A DNA stretch of 10,130 nt from Larix sibirica (GCA_004151065.3 NWUY0300006629.1:1-10130), one strand, 5' to 3'. Shown: positions 1-8,345, numbered from the stretch's first letter. Notes: generated by a model from the letters alone, not told the origin. Numbers and translations are program-made.

Positions 1-80
1 CATATTAAAAGATAAATAGAAGGGAGATTTGATCCCTCTCGGTGCTTGATAGAGCCTAGGATTTGGATCTATGCTGGTTT

Positions 81-182
81 ATAAACAACTTGAATCTCTA
101 ATCCTTTTGCCTATTAGCAACATGAAGGAAAATAATGTATTTTTTTACAAACAAATTGAATCTTTAATCTTTTTGCCTATTA
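81..182. repeat. Pair of 36-bp imperfect direct repeats, period 66 bp
   Basis: A 36-bp segment at 81-116 recurs at 147-182 with about five substitutions. Both copies read roughly aaacaa-ttgaatct-taatc-ttttgcctatta. The 30-bp spacer is unrelated AT-rich sequence. I see no third copy and no coding potential. It is probably a local duplication that has decayed. Confidence 0.75.
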
Positions 183-947
183 TTTTATTTTGTATTGAAG
201 AATAGGAGTTGGATAGAATTTGAAAAGATAGAAAAATGTTTTTAAGCCTGATTTAGTTTTCTTTCCTCCCCATGGTTTCTTGTTGCACATATAGGCTTGT
301 AAATAGTTCTAAATGATCTGTGCAATGCTTCCTTGAAAAAGTTAATGAAGAGGTAATCAAACTCTTGATCATTTATATAAAAAATCTATATATTTCGATG
401 ATTGAATAAGAAATCCAATGAATAAATCATTCACTTATTATTGTTAGTGTAAACTGAGATGATTGAATAGAAAACTGAATATTAAAGTGATGAATTTTTC
501 TGGTGGAGTGCAAATTCAACAACGTGGCTTATTACACCATGATGGAGATGACAATATTGCCTTCAAAAGCAACGAAGAAGGATTCAAACAACCATATCAT
601 ATTCTCATGGGGTGGTCTATGAGAATAATTAATACTAACAATTACTTAGAAAGATGCAAAGATACGTCGATAGGTTGATGTTGGAGATACAAAGTTGTGT
701 TGATAGTTTGATGATGTTAGAGGCTAAAATATACATGTTGCATGTTTTAAAAGAAAGATCTCTCATGAACATAATTTGATAATGAAATTGTTAATTATTT
801 TGACACTATTTCTAAATTTTATAATTATACAAATCATCCATAAAGAGTCCTTGTGGTAGGTGTTCATTCTATTTTCTATGAATTACGCTAAATAGATCAA
901 TGAAAATTTACAATCAAATACATCAATCAAATACATCCATACGTTTG
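183..947. other. AT-rich non-coding stretch, no recognisable gene
   Basis: No frame on either strand shows a domain I recognise. The longest ATG frame, 463-678 on the plus strand (71 codons), has composition like the surrounding AT-rich DNA and no family resemblance, so I do not call it a gene. The one item of note is the element at 533-587, listed separately. Confidence 0.6.
533..587 (+). repeat. Short dispersed repeat, copy 1 (partner at 3051-3102)
   Basis: This segment runs from tacaccatgatggaga to gaaggattcaa and matches 3051-3102 at roughly 80% by eye, with one small gap in an AAGCAA/GAAGG stretch. Similarity stops abruptly on both sides. In copy 2 the segment contains a short frame (ATG 3061, TGA about 20 codons on), but copy 1 shows no matching coding constraint. 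The family is unknown; it may be a fragment of a transposon or of a duplicated gene. Confidence 0.6.
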
Positions 948-1017
948 CTATGAATACATATTTATAATTATCCAAAATACATATTTACTATGAATATATA
1001 TTTATAATGATCCACAA
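948..1017. repeat. Pair of ~30-bp direct repeats, period 40 bp
   Basis: The segment 948-977 (ctatgaatacatatttataa and onwards to tccaaaa) recurs at 988-1017 with about four changes. The 10-bp spacer, atacatattt, itself resembles the repeat interior, so slippage in AT-rich DNA is the likely origin. Confidence 0.7.
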
Positions 1018-1342
1018 CCAAAAGGAGCATATCTCTTGTCTAGATTGGAGGGGAGGGATCATATGATTTGTGACATCAAAAGCATTGGTAAACTACATCA
1101 CGCACCTTCCTAACAAATCCGTCTGTCCACCTAACATTTTGATTCTTTTTATAACTAACCACCTTTAATATGGAAATCTACCAAAGATTTAGGTTTTTTT
1201 TATAACTACGCACCTTAATATAATATGGAATCTGCGTGTATCACATGTTATTTCTTCTTGTAATTTTATATTGATTTTGTGATATTTTATTTAGTTATAA
1301 TGTTTATAAAAAATAAAATAAAAAATGTATATTTAAATGGTA
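1018..1342. other. Non-coding spacer with a loose internal duplication
   Basis: No gene is recognised. A ttttataacta...cacctt-aatatgga-atct segment around 1146-1178 recurs loosely around 1197-1232, with an extra 4-5 bp in the second copy. The end of the stretch, before the 101-bp array, is a low-complexity A/T tract. Confidence 0.5.
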
Positions 1343-1668
1343 GGGACATGCAATCAGGTTTTTATAATGGCCAGATTGTAAGGACAATAATGTAGAGTAG
1401 AGTTAATGGTTAGGAGGTCACATTACATATAATGGAGTACACGTGGATATGCAATTAGGTTTTTATAATGGCGAGATTGTAGGGACAATAATGTAAAGCA
1501 GAGTTGATGGTTAGGAGGTCACATTACATATAATGGAGTACATGTGGACATGCAATCAGGTTTTCATAATTGCAAGATCGTAGGGACAATAATGTAAATG
1601 AGAGTTGATGATAATGTACATGAGAGTTGATATTTAGGAGGTCACATTACATAGGATGGAGTACATGT
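1343..1668. repeat. Three-copy tandem array, 101-bp period
   Basis: The anchor tgcaat(c/t)agg places successive units at 1350, 1451 and 1552, an exact 101-bp spacing twice. Units 1 and 2 differ at about 8 of 101 positions. Each unit includes the conserved blocks ttttataatgg, gggacaataatgta, ggttaggaggtcacattaca and aatggagtac. Unit 3 is more diverged and 22 bp longer because of an internal duplication at 1589-1632; similarity is lost after gtacatgt near 1668. Stops occur in all frames, so this is non-coding, a small minisatellite-like or satellite-like array of unknown family. Confidence 0.93.
1589..1632. repeat. 22-bp internal tandem duplication inside unit 3
   Basis: The segments 1589-1610 and 1611-1632 are adjacent copies of ataatgta(a/c)atgagagttgat(g/a) with two differences. 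Units 1 and 2 have one copy at the matching position, so this is a secondary duplication specific to the last unit. Confidence 0.9.
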
Positions 1669-3050
1669 AATGTAATATGATGGACTATATGTAATAATAG
1701 GTGAGGGAGGTAAATATGGGTGTACTTTTAAATAAAAATAAAAAGAGTTTTTATTTGATTATATATAAAAAAAATTACTACATCATCTTATAATGTTCAT
1801 GTTTAATGTTTATGTCACACATAAATATGGATAGGCGAATTCGCATTCAATTTAATGGTTTTTGTGTTTATGTAGTCCATTTCTTTTAGCTACTGCATTG
1901 TTTGGTGTTTTGGGTCCAAAGTTGTGTTTGCCATGTATATTTAAAGTTTGTCGATTTTTCTTGTTAGTTATGTGAGTCCTACCATATGTCTAATTATGCT
2001 TAGTTTTCTCTGCTCATTATCCTTCATCCATAGATTATCATGCATCCACATTTTGTTTATTCAATTTGTTATAGTTTTTTTATCTTCGCTATAGAAGGTG
2101 GGGATAACTCATCTATCTTAGCCGTTTTCTTTTTTAAGTTATTTTCCACTTTAGTTGGTAATGGCGAATCCTTTCAAAGCATTGTTGTGGGAAAATCATG
2201 GAGACTATGGAGAAATGAACAAAATGCCACGACTTATGTACTCTCCCATGATCAATAAGTAGACTACACAAAGGTACTTAGAGATTGATTGTCCTCTATA
2301 TTATTATGCTTTTAGTGTCTCTATCTGCTTCTAATGTGTCATGTAGCCCTTACTACGAGGAAATGGAGCTTCAATTCTTTATGGAATGGCAAAGCATACT
2401 AGAGTATGCTGGTGAAGGATGATATGTTGGTGATGGAGGCATTTTTTGCTAGCATGAATTTATTCCTACAAAGTTGATGGCCTGCATTGTGTTTTTTGAC
2501 ACAATATATATGGCATGGAAATCTGTTCAGGCATTGGTTTTATTATTCAAGTAGATTTAATGTTAGGGTTTCTCTCTGATTTTTTCTAACATGTTTAGGT
2601 TTATGATGCAGTTTCATGGGATCAATTGCACCTTACATGATGTAGTGACCATGCTCACTACATTTGCTTGAAGATGAATTGGTGGTTATCAATCTATGTA
2701 AGAGGTTTAGTTTGGTTGATAGGTCAGATACCACTAGGTGTGTTCTTTGGCATCAAACTTTCCTAGAGTATATCCCTTATGAAATTGCTTGAAAATGAAT
2801 TGAGCACTTATTTATCCTTTTAAGGGTTTAGGTTTTGGATTTTGTGCAATGTAAATTCATTACTCAATGTCTGTAAGATCAAGATATGATATGTTTTCTA
2901 CATCCTTTAGTTGGTTTGAATTCACAAGACCACTAGGGGAGGGGAGGTGGTGTTTATTTTCTACATCAAGAATTCACATTAGAAGTACGGTAAACCATAA
3001 ACTTGGATTGGGCCAACCATAATATTGAATGAAAGAACGATCTGACACAA
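1669..3050. other. Long stretch without a recognisable gene
   Basis: About 1.4 kb of AT-rich sequence with frequent stops in all six frames. The only ATG frame above 70 codons is 2040-2258 on the plus strand (72 codons); its product is a hydrophobic, Phe-rich string with no domain I recognise. Patches such as 2380-2480 and 2660-2780 read more like mixed-complexity DNA and could be decayed transposon or intron sequence, but I cannot assign them. Confidence 0.55.
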
Positions 3051-3102
3051 TACACCACGATGGAGACAGTGGCACTGCCTTCGAAAGCAAGGAAGGATTC
3101 AA
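3051..3102 (+). repeat. Short dispersed repeat, copy 2 (partner at 533-587)
   Basis: This is the partner of 533-587, starting tacaccacgatggaga and ending gaaggattcaa. It lies 2.5 kb away in the same orientation. It begins a slightly GC-richer patch (about 3040-3560). The flanks on both sides are unrelated to those of copy 1. Confidence 0.6.
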
Positions 3103-4547
3103 TGGAAGGATACTACTGACTTCATTGCATTACACGCCAATTTTTACCTTTAACCGTTAATATCTTTATCCATTTTTTATATTGAGCAACCGAATGCATT
3201 TTCTCTTTATTTTTGGATCCAAGAACAGGAACACGTTTTCGATTATGAGTACACCATGACAGGAGAAGCTCATGGGCGGCACAAGAAAAAGCAACTTGCA
3301 ATGGCAAGGCAACACGAAATTGTAGAGCAATTTCTTGACTAGCCAACATCCACTCTGCAACACTAAACGACACATAAGTACACAAAGGGGGGCCATTCAA
3401 TGAACCCAAGTACATAGGGAGGCAAAATTCAAATTTTTGGAGGTAGTGGAGCTTTTATGAGCTTTCAATGGGCCACGGGTGGTTGTGGTCTCATCATTTT
3501 GATAGTCGTGCAGATATCGAAGGGAAATCTGTGTAGGGGACGCATGGTCTCTTAACTGGTAAAATGCGCGGTCGTGCACCTAAACAGAGGTCAAACATCG
3601 TGGTCCTGTCTTTTGACTATTCTTTAGATTTTATGGACTCATATTGCTTCTTGGACCTGATGAAGATGTCTTCGGTGGGTTGCATGGTATATGATGATGA
3701 TGCCTTACTGTGTGAATTGCAAAAATGTCACATGTGTGTGAGACTTATGCATTAACAAGCACCATAAGTAGGTTTTGTGCATTGGAAATGTGTGTCAAGG
3801 CATAAAATTTGTCAAGGGAAAAGTAATGACCTTAAGCCTAACTGAAAATTCTCAAGCTCAAGCACCATAAACAACACCTAAAAATAAGAACATGATCCCT
3901 CTGTAAGTAGTCTTTCACATCAGATTTCAATACAGATGCCATTATGATATCTTGCGCATCATGGATGGGTCTTGGGTGCATGACCAAAATCAGGGGAGGG
4001 AAACAAGAGCTCTAGTCAAAACATTTCTTCCCAAGCTCAAGCGCCATGGACGATTCGTCATGCCTCCAAGGGTGTTGTAGGTGCCATGAGTAAGTTGGTT
4101 GTGCACTAAGAATGATTCTAGAGGTTTAACCAAAGTCATGGGACGACAACAACAACCTTGTTCCCTAAATAACATTTATTGGTCTTAATTACCCACGGGG
4201 TGGTCAGTTGGTAGGAAATATGCTATCACGTCCAATCATATTGGGGAATAAAATATGATACAAAAATGCGAAAATATATTTCCCTGTATTAAGGGTTCAA
4301 GGGGGTTTTTAATTTNCTAAGGTATATTTTATTACATTTTGTGTAGAAGCAGTGGAAGGGAGGCAGAGAGAAAATCCTATAAATATAATAGTTAGGATGA
4401 TATCCTAAGTATTAATTGAATGTCTTAGATGGGATCACTACTACACCAAGAGGTATTTTGAGAAATTTGTTTAAGACAATATTCATGTTACTCGTTACTT
4501 ATCTGACTTCTTTTGTTTTTAACTGGAATCTTTGACTTTTTGTCTTG
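3103..4547. other. Mixed-composition spacer, no gene assigned
   Basis: The longest open frames here are on the minus strand (3122-3415, 97 codons, and 3166-3396 in another frame). They overlap each other and carry no family motif I recognise, so I treat them as chance. A phrase ctcaagctcaagcaccat at 3851-3868 recurs as cccaagctcaagcgccat at 4030-4047, a weak sign of shared repeat ancestry. Position 4316 is an ambiguous base (n), just after a run of G and T. Confidence 0.5.
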
Positions 4548-5018
4548 AAGGCAAGGAAAGAGGATTTCCAAGTGGCTTTAGTAATGAAAAATGGAAAATA
4601 TTGTTGTTTATTAGCAATTTTGGGTTTCTATGTTCGAAAAAGTCTTTGGCATTGCTATACATTCACAAAGAATGAGAGAAGACAACAATGTTATGCTAGA
4701 CAATCGGGACTTCAATGCCTATTTAGGTGACTTCTCCCTTGCTCGTCTCATTGAACACATCGAGAAATATCTATCCGGTACCACCAAGTTGGTAGGGATG
4801 CCTACCTGTTGGGTGTCTGAATGTGGTTACACTGACAAGGCCATTACATAGTTTGATGTTTTTTGTTTCAGGGTCATTTTTTTGGAGGTGGCTAGCAATA
4901 GGAAGGTTCTGTAGTGAAATCGACAAGTAGAAGAGGAGAAATTCATAGCTTGGATATGATCTATTTACAAGAAATGAATATTTTTGAGGTGGAAAATCCC
5001 ATATATAAAAGGACTAAT
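4548..5018 (+). pseudogene. Lectin-type receptor-like kinase, kinase-domain relic
   Basis: Decayed piece of a plant receptor-like Ser/Thr kinase. Intact relatives sit in the plasma membrane with an outside lectin domain and a cytosolic kinase domain; only part of the kinase domain is here. Ordered matches: 4548-4640 reads KARKEDFQVALVMKNG, resembling the kinase hinge (CREKEDxxLVYxYMxNGSL). 4643-4681, in another frame, reads SLALLYIHKE-stop-EKT. 4684-4848, in a third frame, gives NNVMLD, FNAYLGDFSLARLIEH, SGTTKLVGMP and ECGYTDKA. It continues to 4974 through stops (TAG 4849, TAG 4912, TGA 4957), including FLEVASNRKVL and FIAWI. It then shifts again to NIFEVENPIY (4977-5006). The HRD catalytic-loop segment between EKT and NNVMLD is deleted, DFG is DFS, and the APE proline is gone. 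NVMLD...GDFGLARLIEH is typical of L-type lectin kinases, so that subfamily is preferred. It cannot encode an active kinase. Confidence 0.87.
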
Positions 5019-5055
5019 ATTGTGGGGTCTTAGGGGACCATCTAGAAAAATAAAC

Positions 5056-5307
5056 ATGGCGATGGCTTACAAACAAGGTGGGCTGGAAATGGTGGCTTCC
5101 AAAGCTCAAGAGCAGAGCCACACTACCGTGGCCACAATGAAAGAGTCCATAGTGGAATAAAGTACTACGAAGATGGAAAAGGGGAGAGGGATTATGGCAT
5201 ATATCCCCATTTTTATTGAAATAAAGAGATTCCTCGACATCTATGGCATTCCCCACATAGAAGCCATTAGAAATATATGGGAACACAAGAAAGTTTACAA
5301 TCTCTAG
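5056..5307 (+). pseudogene. SWIB-domain gene, first-exon-like relic, copy 1
   Basis: SWIB/MDM2-fold proteins in plants include SWI/SNF chromatin-remodelling subunits and small organelle-targeted proteins that act on DNA compaction and gene expression. This 84-codon frame starts at ATG 5056 in a good plant context (aaacATGGc). It opens with a basic, Ser/Ala-rich leader, then from about codon 42 reads KGRGIMAYIP, IKRFLDIYGI, EAIRNIWEHKK and NL. This aligns without gaps to the family pattern KGRGIMKPxPVSPxLxxFL...EAVKKIWEYIKxxNLQ, so the N-terminal half of the SWIB domain is present. One internal stop (TAA 5158-5160) interrupts it. The final Gln codon has become TAG (5305), followed by GTTAAT, a plausible 5' splice site. 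The second half of the domain is absent. It is the best-preserved copy. The family call rests on motif recognition by eye. Confidence 0.83.
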
Positions 5308-5441
5308 GTTAATTTCACTTAATTTTCCTTTGAGTGCTCTATTTGATTCATTTGACACACTTTTTAGGGTTTCAGTCTTCCATTTGTATATTAATTTGAT
5401 TATTGGTAGATTTAACATTGTGGGGTCTAAGTCGATCATAT

Positions 5442-5641
5442 ATGGATATGGCTTACATAGCAAGTGGGTTAGAAATCGAGGCTTCCAAGGCTCAACAGTC
5501 GAGCCTCACTACCATGGCCATAGCCAAAGAGACGACAGGCAAAAAAGGTACTATGAAGGTGGCGAAGGGGAGAGGGCATATGGCATCTATCCCCATTTCT
5601 CCTTAAATCAAGAGGAATACATCAAAGGTAACAATATCCAA
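5442..5641 (+). pseudogene. SWIB exon relic, copy 2, with 52-bp deletion
   Basis: The frame from ATG 5442 gives the leader MDMAYIASGLEIEASKAQ, then AKETTGKKGTMKVAKGRG and HMASIPISP, and ends at TAA 5604-5606. The TAA replaces the residue after SP. The first 54 codons are uninterrupted, the longest clean stretch among the copies. After KR the segment for the core helix (FL...IWEH) is missing. ATG-to-GT length is 200 bp against 252 in copy 1, so 52 bp are lost, which also shifts the frame. The remaining end, aacaatatccaa, precedes a conserved gttcat. Confidence 0.83.
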
Positions 5642-5789
5642 GTTCATTTTGCTTAACTTTCCTTTAAATGCTCTATTTTCTTCATTCGACATACAATTTT
5701 TAAGGTTTCAGTCTCCCATTTGTATATTAATCTAATCATTATTAGATTTAACATTGTGGGGTTAGAGGTGACTAACTAGTAAACTAAAC

Positions 5790-6040
5790 ATGGCGAAGGC
5801 TTACAAAGCAAGCAAGTTGGAAATGGTGGCTTCCAAAGCTTGGAATTCGAGCTACACTACCATGGCCATATGAAAGAGTCGACTAGGAAAAAAAGTAGTA
5901 TGGAGGTGGCGAAGGGGAGAGGGATTATGGCATATGTCACCTTTTCTCCTTAATTGAAGAGGTTCCTCAACATCTCTGATATTCCTTGCATGAAATCCAT
6001 TAAAAAGATATGCGAACACAACAAATAAAATAATCTCCTA
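5790..6040 (+). pseudogene. SWIB exon relic, copy 3, with 1-bp frameshift
   Basis: ATG 5790 begins MAKAYKASKLEMVASKA and continues to TTMAI. A single-base loss near 5868 shifts the frame. From 5870 the next frame reads MKESTRKKSSMEVAKGRG, IMAYVTFSP, stop (TAA 5951-5953), LKRFLNISDIPCMKSIKKI, C, EHNK, stop. The invariant-looking Trp of the IWEx motif is Cys (TGC). ATG-to-GT distance is 251 bp, one less than copy 1, as expected from the 1-bp loss. The TAA after SP is shared with copy 2. GT at 6041 lies at the position of the putative splice donor. Confidence 0.83.
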
Positions 6041-6186
6041 GTCCATTTCACTTCATTTTACTTTGAATGACCTGTTTTCTTCATTTGACAAACTATTATG
6101 GGTTTCAGTATTCCATTTGTAAATTAATTTGATCATTCTTGGATTTAACATTTTGGGGTCTAAGGAAATCATCCAAAAAAATAAAC

Positions 6187-6423
6187 ATGGTGATGGCTTA
6201 TAGAGTAAGTAGGTTGGTAATGGCGGCTTCCAAACCACATTGCCATGGCCAAAATGAAAGAGTTGATAGCCGAAGAAAGTACTATGAAGGTGGTGAAGGG
6301 GAGAGGGCTTAAGGCTTCTGTCCACATCTCCCAAAATGAAAAGTTTCATCAACGACTCCTTAGATTCCGCACATGGAATCCATTAGAAGGAACTAGGAAC
6401 ACATCAAAGCTAACAATGCCCAT
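6187..6423 (+). pseudogene. SWIB exon relic, copy 4, two deletions
   Basis: ATG 6187 begins MVMAYRVSRLVMAASK, the leader most like a basic organelle-targeting start. A 14-bp deletion then moves the reading to the frame of 6245 (MAKMKELIAEESTMKVVKGR, then G). A further 1-bp loss around 6340-6362 moves it to the frame at 6364, which reads IPHMESIRRN, stop, EHIKANN. That stop is TAG in place of the Trp codon TGG, and EHIKANN matches the family pattern WEYIKANNLQ very well. ATG-to-GT is 237 bp, exactly 15 less than copy 1. The GT at 6424 is kept. Confidence 0.83.
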
Positions 6424-6470
6424 GTTTATTTCACTTCATTTTCCTTTGGATGCTTTGTTGTCTTCATTCA

Positions 6471-6905
6471 AAATAGACTAGTATGATCTGCATCAATTAA
6501 CAAAGAAATAGATATAGAAAGTATGTGTAATCATGTAGGTGAGTTAAGGAAATTAACAACATTTAGAATCAATAAGAGCAACTTGCAAGTATGAGAGAAT
6601 AGAAGAACAACCTTCTTGATTCTCACAATAGAGAAAAATGTTGTACTGTAAGTGTAGATGGAAACTAGTTGATGTGAACCTCCTATGAATTGTTATAAAA
6701 CATTCAATATATGGTGTTGCTTCACAAAATTTATGTTGTAAAGAACTAGTTATGCACAATTCCAATAGTTTAATTATCTATTGCAACCCCAAGTTCTATG
6801 GCTCCCTTTTTATTGCCACCTCTAATATTTTTTTGAAGTCTAAGGTTCTATGGTTATTGATGTCTATTGTTGAAGTCTAAGGTCAACACCTATTATTACT
6901 ATCCT
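6471..6905. other. Spacer between the two arrays
   Basis: AT-rich DNA with no recognisable gene; the antisense frame 6553-6765 (70 codons) has no family motif. Near the right end a 12-bp phrase, gaagtctaaggt, occurs at 6835 and 6872 (37 bp apart) and flanks related text (tctatggttattgatgtctattgtt). The right edge leads straight into the A/B array. Confidence 0.55.
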
Positions 6906-8345
6906 GAAGATTTAAAACCCCTACACATGAATCCCTTACAAAACCTTTTTGTTGTCTTCTCATATCTACCTGAGTTGTAGGAAATTTTATTATACTATTA
7001 GTACTAGCTTTCCCATTCTTCTTCTAAATGTATTACTTGAAATGTTTGATTGGTTCCTTTTATGAAATTTGAATAAACCTTTGCCTATGGTGGTGTCTTA
7101 GTAACCTATTACAACCCTAGTTGTACGTCATATCAACCATTCATGCATTCATCCAATTGATTTCATGGTAGTACCACCATAGAGATCATGCTATGCAGTT
7201 GAAGATTTAAAACCCCTACATGTCAATCTGTTCCAACACCTTTTTCCTTGTCTTATCCTATCTACTTGAGTTATAGGCACTTTGATTATGCTATTAGCAC
7301 TAGCTTTCCCATTCTTCTTCTAAATGTCTTACTTGATCTATATGATTGGTCCCTTTTATGACCTTTTGAATAAACCTTTGATGATGGTGGTGTCTTAGTA
7401 ACTTGTTACAACTACAATTGTAGTCAATATAAATCGTTCATGCATTCATCCCATTGATATCATTGTAGTAATGCCATAGAGGTCATGTTATGCAGTCTTT
7501 CTATCAATTTTATTTATGTATTGATATTTCCTCTTGGCCATGAAATCCATGGGATGATCTCATCATACTTTCTCTTTAAAGACATGATTTTAATGCATTG
7601 TATCTCTATTATAGTTATGATACACTCAATCTTATCCTTTCTCTTGTTAATTGAGTTCTGAACATGTTCTATGTGAAATATGTACACCATCATCTCGTAA
7701 GATTTATTTATTTATCTTTTTAATCATGTTACAATCCTAGTTGTAGTTAGTATCAACCATTCATGCATTCATCCAATTAATATCATTGTAGTAACACCAT
7801 AGAGATCATGCTATGTATTTGAAGATTTAAAACCCCTACATGTCAGTCTGTTCAAACACCTTTTTCCTTGTCTTCTCCTATCTACTTGGGTTATAGGCAC
7901 TTTAATTATGCTATTAGCACTAGCTTTCCCATTCTTCTTCTAAATGTATTACTTGATCTGTTTGATTGGTCCTTTTTATGGCCTTTGAATAAACCATTTG
8001 ATGATGGTGGTGTCTTAGTAACCTGTTACAATTACAATTGTAGTCAATATCAACCATCCATGCATTCATCCAATTGATAGCATTGTAGTAATGCCATAGA
8101 GGTCTTGTTATGCAGTCTTTCTATCGTTTTTATTTATGTATTGCTATTTCTTCTTGGCCATGAAATCCATTGGATGATCTCATCATAGTTTCTCTTTAAA
8201 GACATGATTTTAATGCCATTTATCTATGTTATAGTTTTGATACACATAATCTTATCCTTTCTCTTGTTAATTGAGTTCTGAACATGTTTTATGTGAAATA
8301 TGTACTCCATCATTTGGTAAGATTTATTTATTTATCTTTTTAATC
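6906..8345. repeat. Composite tandem array of modules A, B and T (A-A-B-T-A-B)
   Basis: The start phrase gaagatttaaaacccctaca occurs at 6906, 7201 and 7821, so spacings are 295 and 620 bp. Module A (~295 bp) is at 6906-7200, 7201-7495 and 7821-8115. Module B (~230 bp, tctttctatc... to ttatctttttaatc) is at 7496-7725 and 8116-8345. Module T (7726-7820) is a repeat of the last ~95 bp of A (7106-7200), including caaccattcatgcattcatc. Copies two and three of A agree at about 93% by eye; the first is more diverged. All copies are in the same orientation. The frame at 7868-8077 is a chance opening within A; other A copies do not keep it. I do not recognise the family. Confidence 0.93.

Larger units (their letters stand above)
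5019..6470 (+). repeat. Four-unit tandem array carrying SWIB exon relics
   Basis: Direct repeat units begin at the phrase att(g/t)tggggt at 5019, 5417, 5753 and 6150, giving periods of 398, 336 and 397 bp and a last, truncated unit of about 320 bp. Each unit has the same order: a short leader ending in taaacatgg, a coding-like block of ~250 bp, a GT-starting T-rich block (gttaatttcactt-attttcctttga), then tttcagt-t-ccatttgta and tagatttaac. Unit 2 is short mainly because of a 52-bp internal deletion. The last unit loses similarity near 6470, about 65-75 bp before the expected end. The array starts at the last base of the kinase relic. Long antisense frames across it (for example 5014-5463) are shadows of the repeat. 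Confidence 0.93.

Noticed and set aside
3122-3415. 97-codon minus-strand ORF in the GC-richer patch
   Set aside because: It overlaps another open minus frame (3166-3396), has no recognised motif, and shows no promoter or splice context. Chance opening is more likely.
3541-3605. tRNA-like or SINE-like segment (gcat...ttaactggtaaaatgc, then gaggtcaaacatc)
   Set aside because: A GCAT/ATGC stem and an A-box-like ttaactgg can be seen, but the stem loop is too long for a D arm, no acceptor stem pairs, and the B-box match is poor. Not enough to call a tRNA or SINE.
4195-4250. A-box-like phrase tggtcagttggtag suggesting a tRNA-derived SINE
   Set aside because: The A box is reasonable, but no good B box (ggttcgaatcc type) follows at the right distance and there is no tail or target-site duplication.
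5308-5420. Second SWIB exon between tttcag and the next unit
   Set aside because: I looked for the C-terminal SWIB motif (CDEKLKxxF...KVGFLEIAKLL) after the tttcag in every unit and found no convincing match in any frame.
5014-5463. 149-codon antisense open frame, the longest in the window
   Set aside because: It lies opposite SWIB unit 1 and its flanks, matches no family I know, and is not kept open in the other units except in part (6053-6352). The sense strand carries a clear domain, so this is a shadow.
6906-8345. CRISPR-like or protein-coding repeat
   Set aside because: Repeats are hundreds of bases long, without short regular spacers, and the reading frames are broken differently in each copy. 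This is a plant tandem array.
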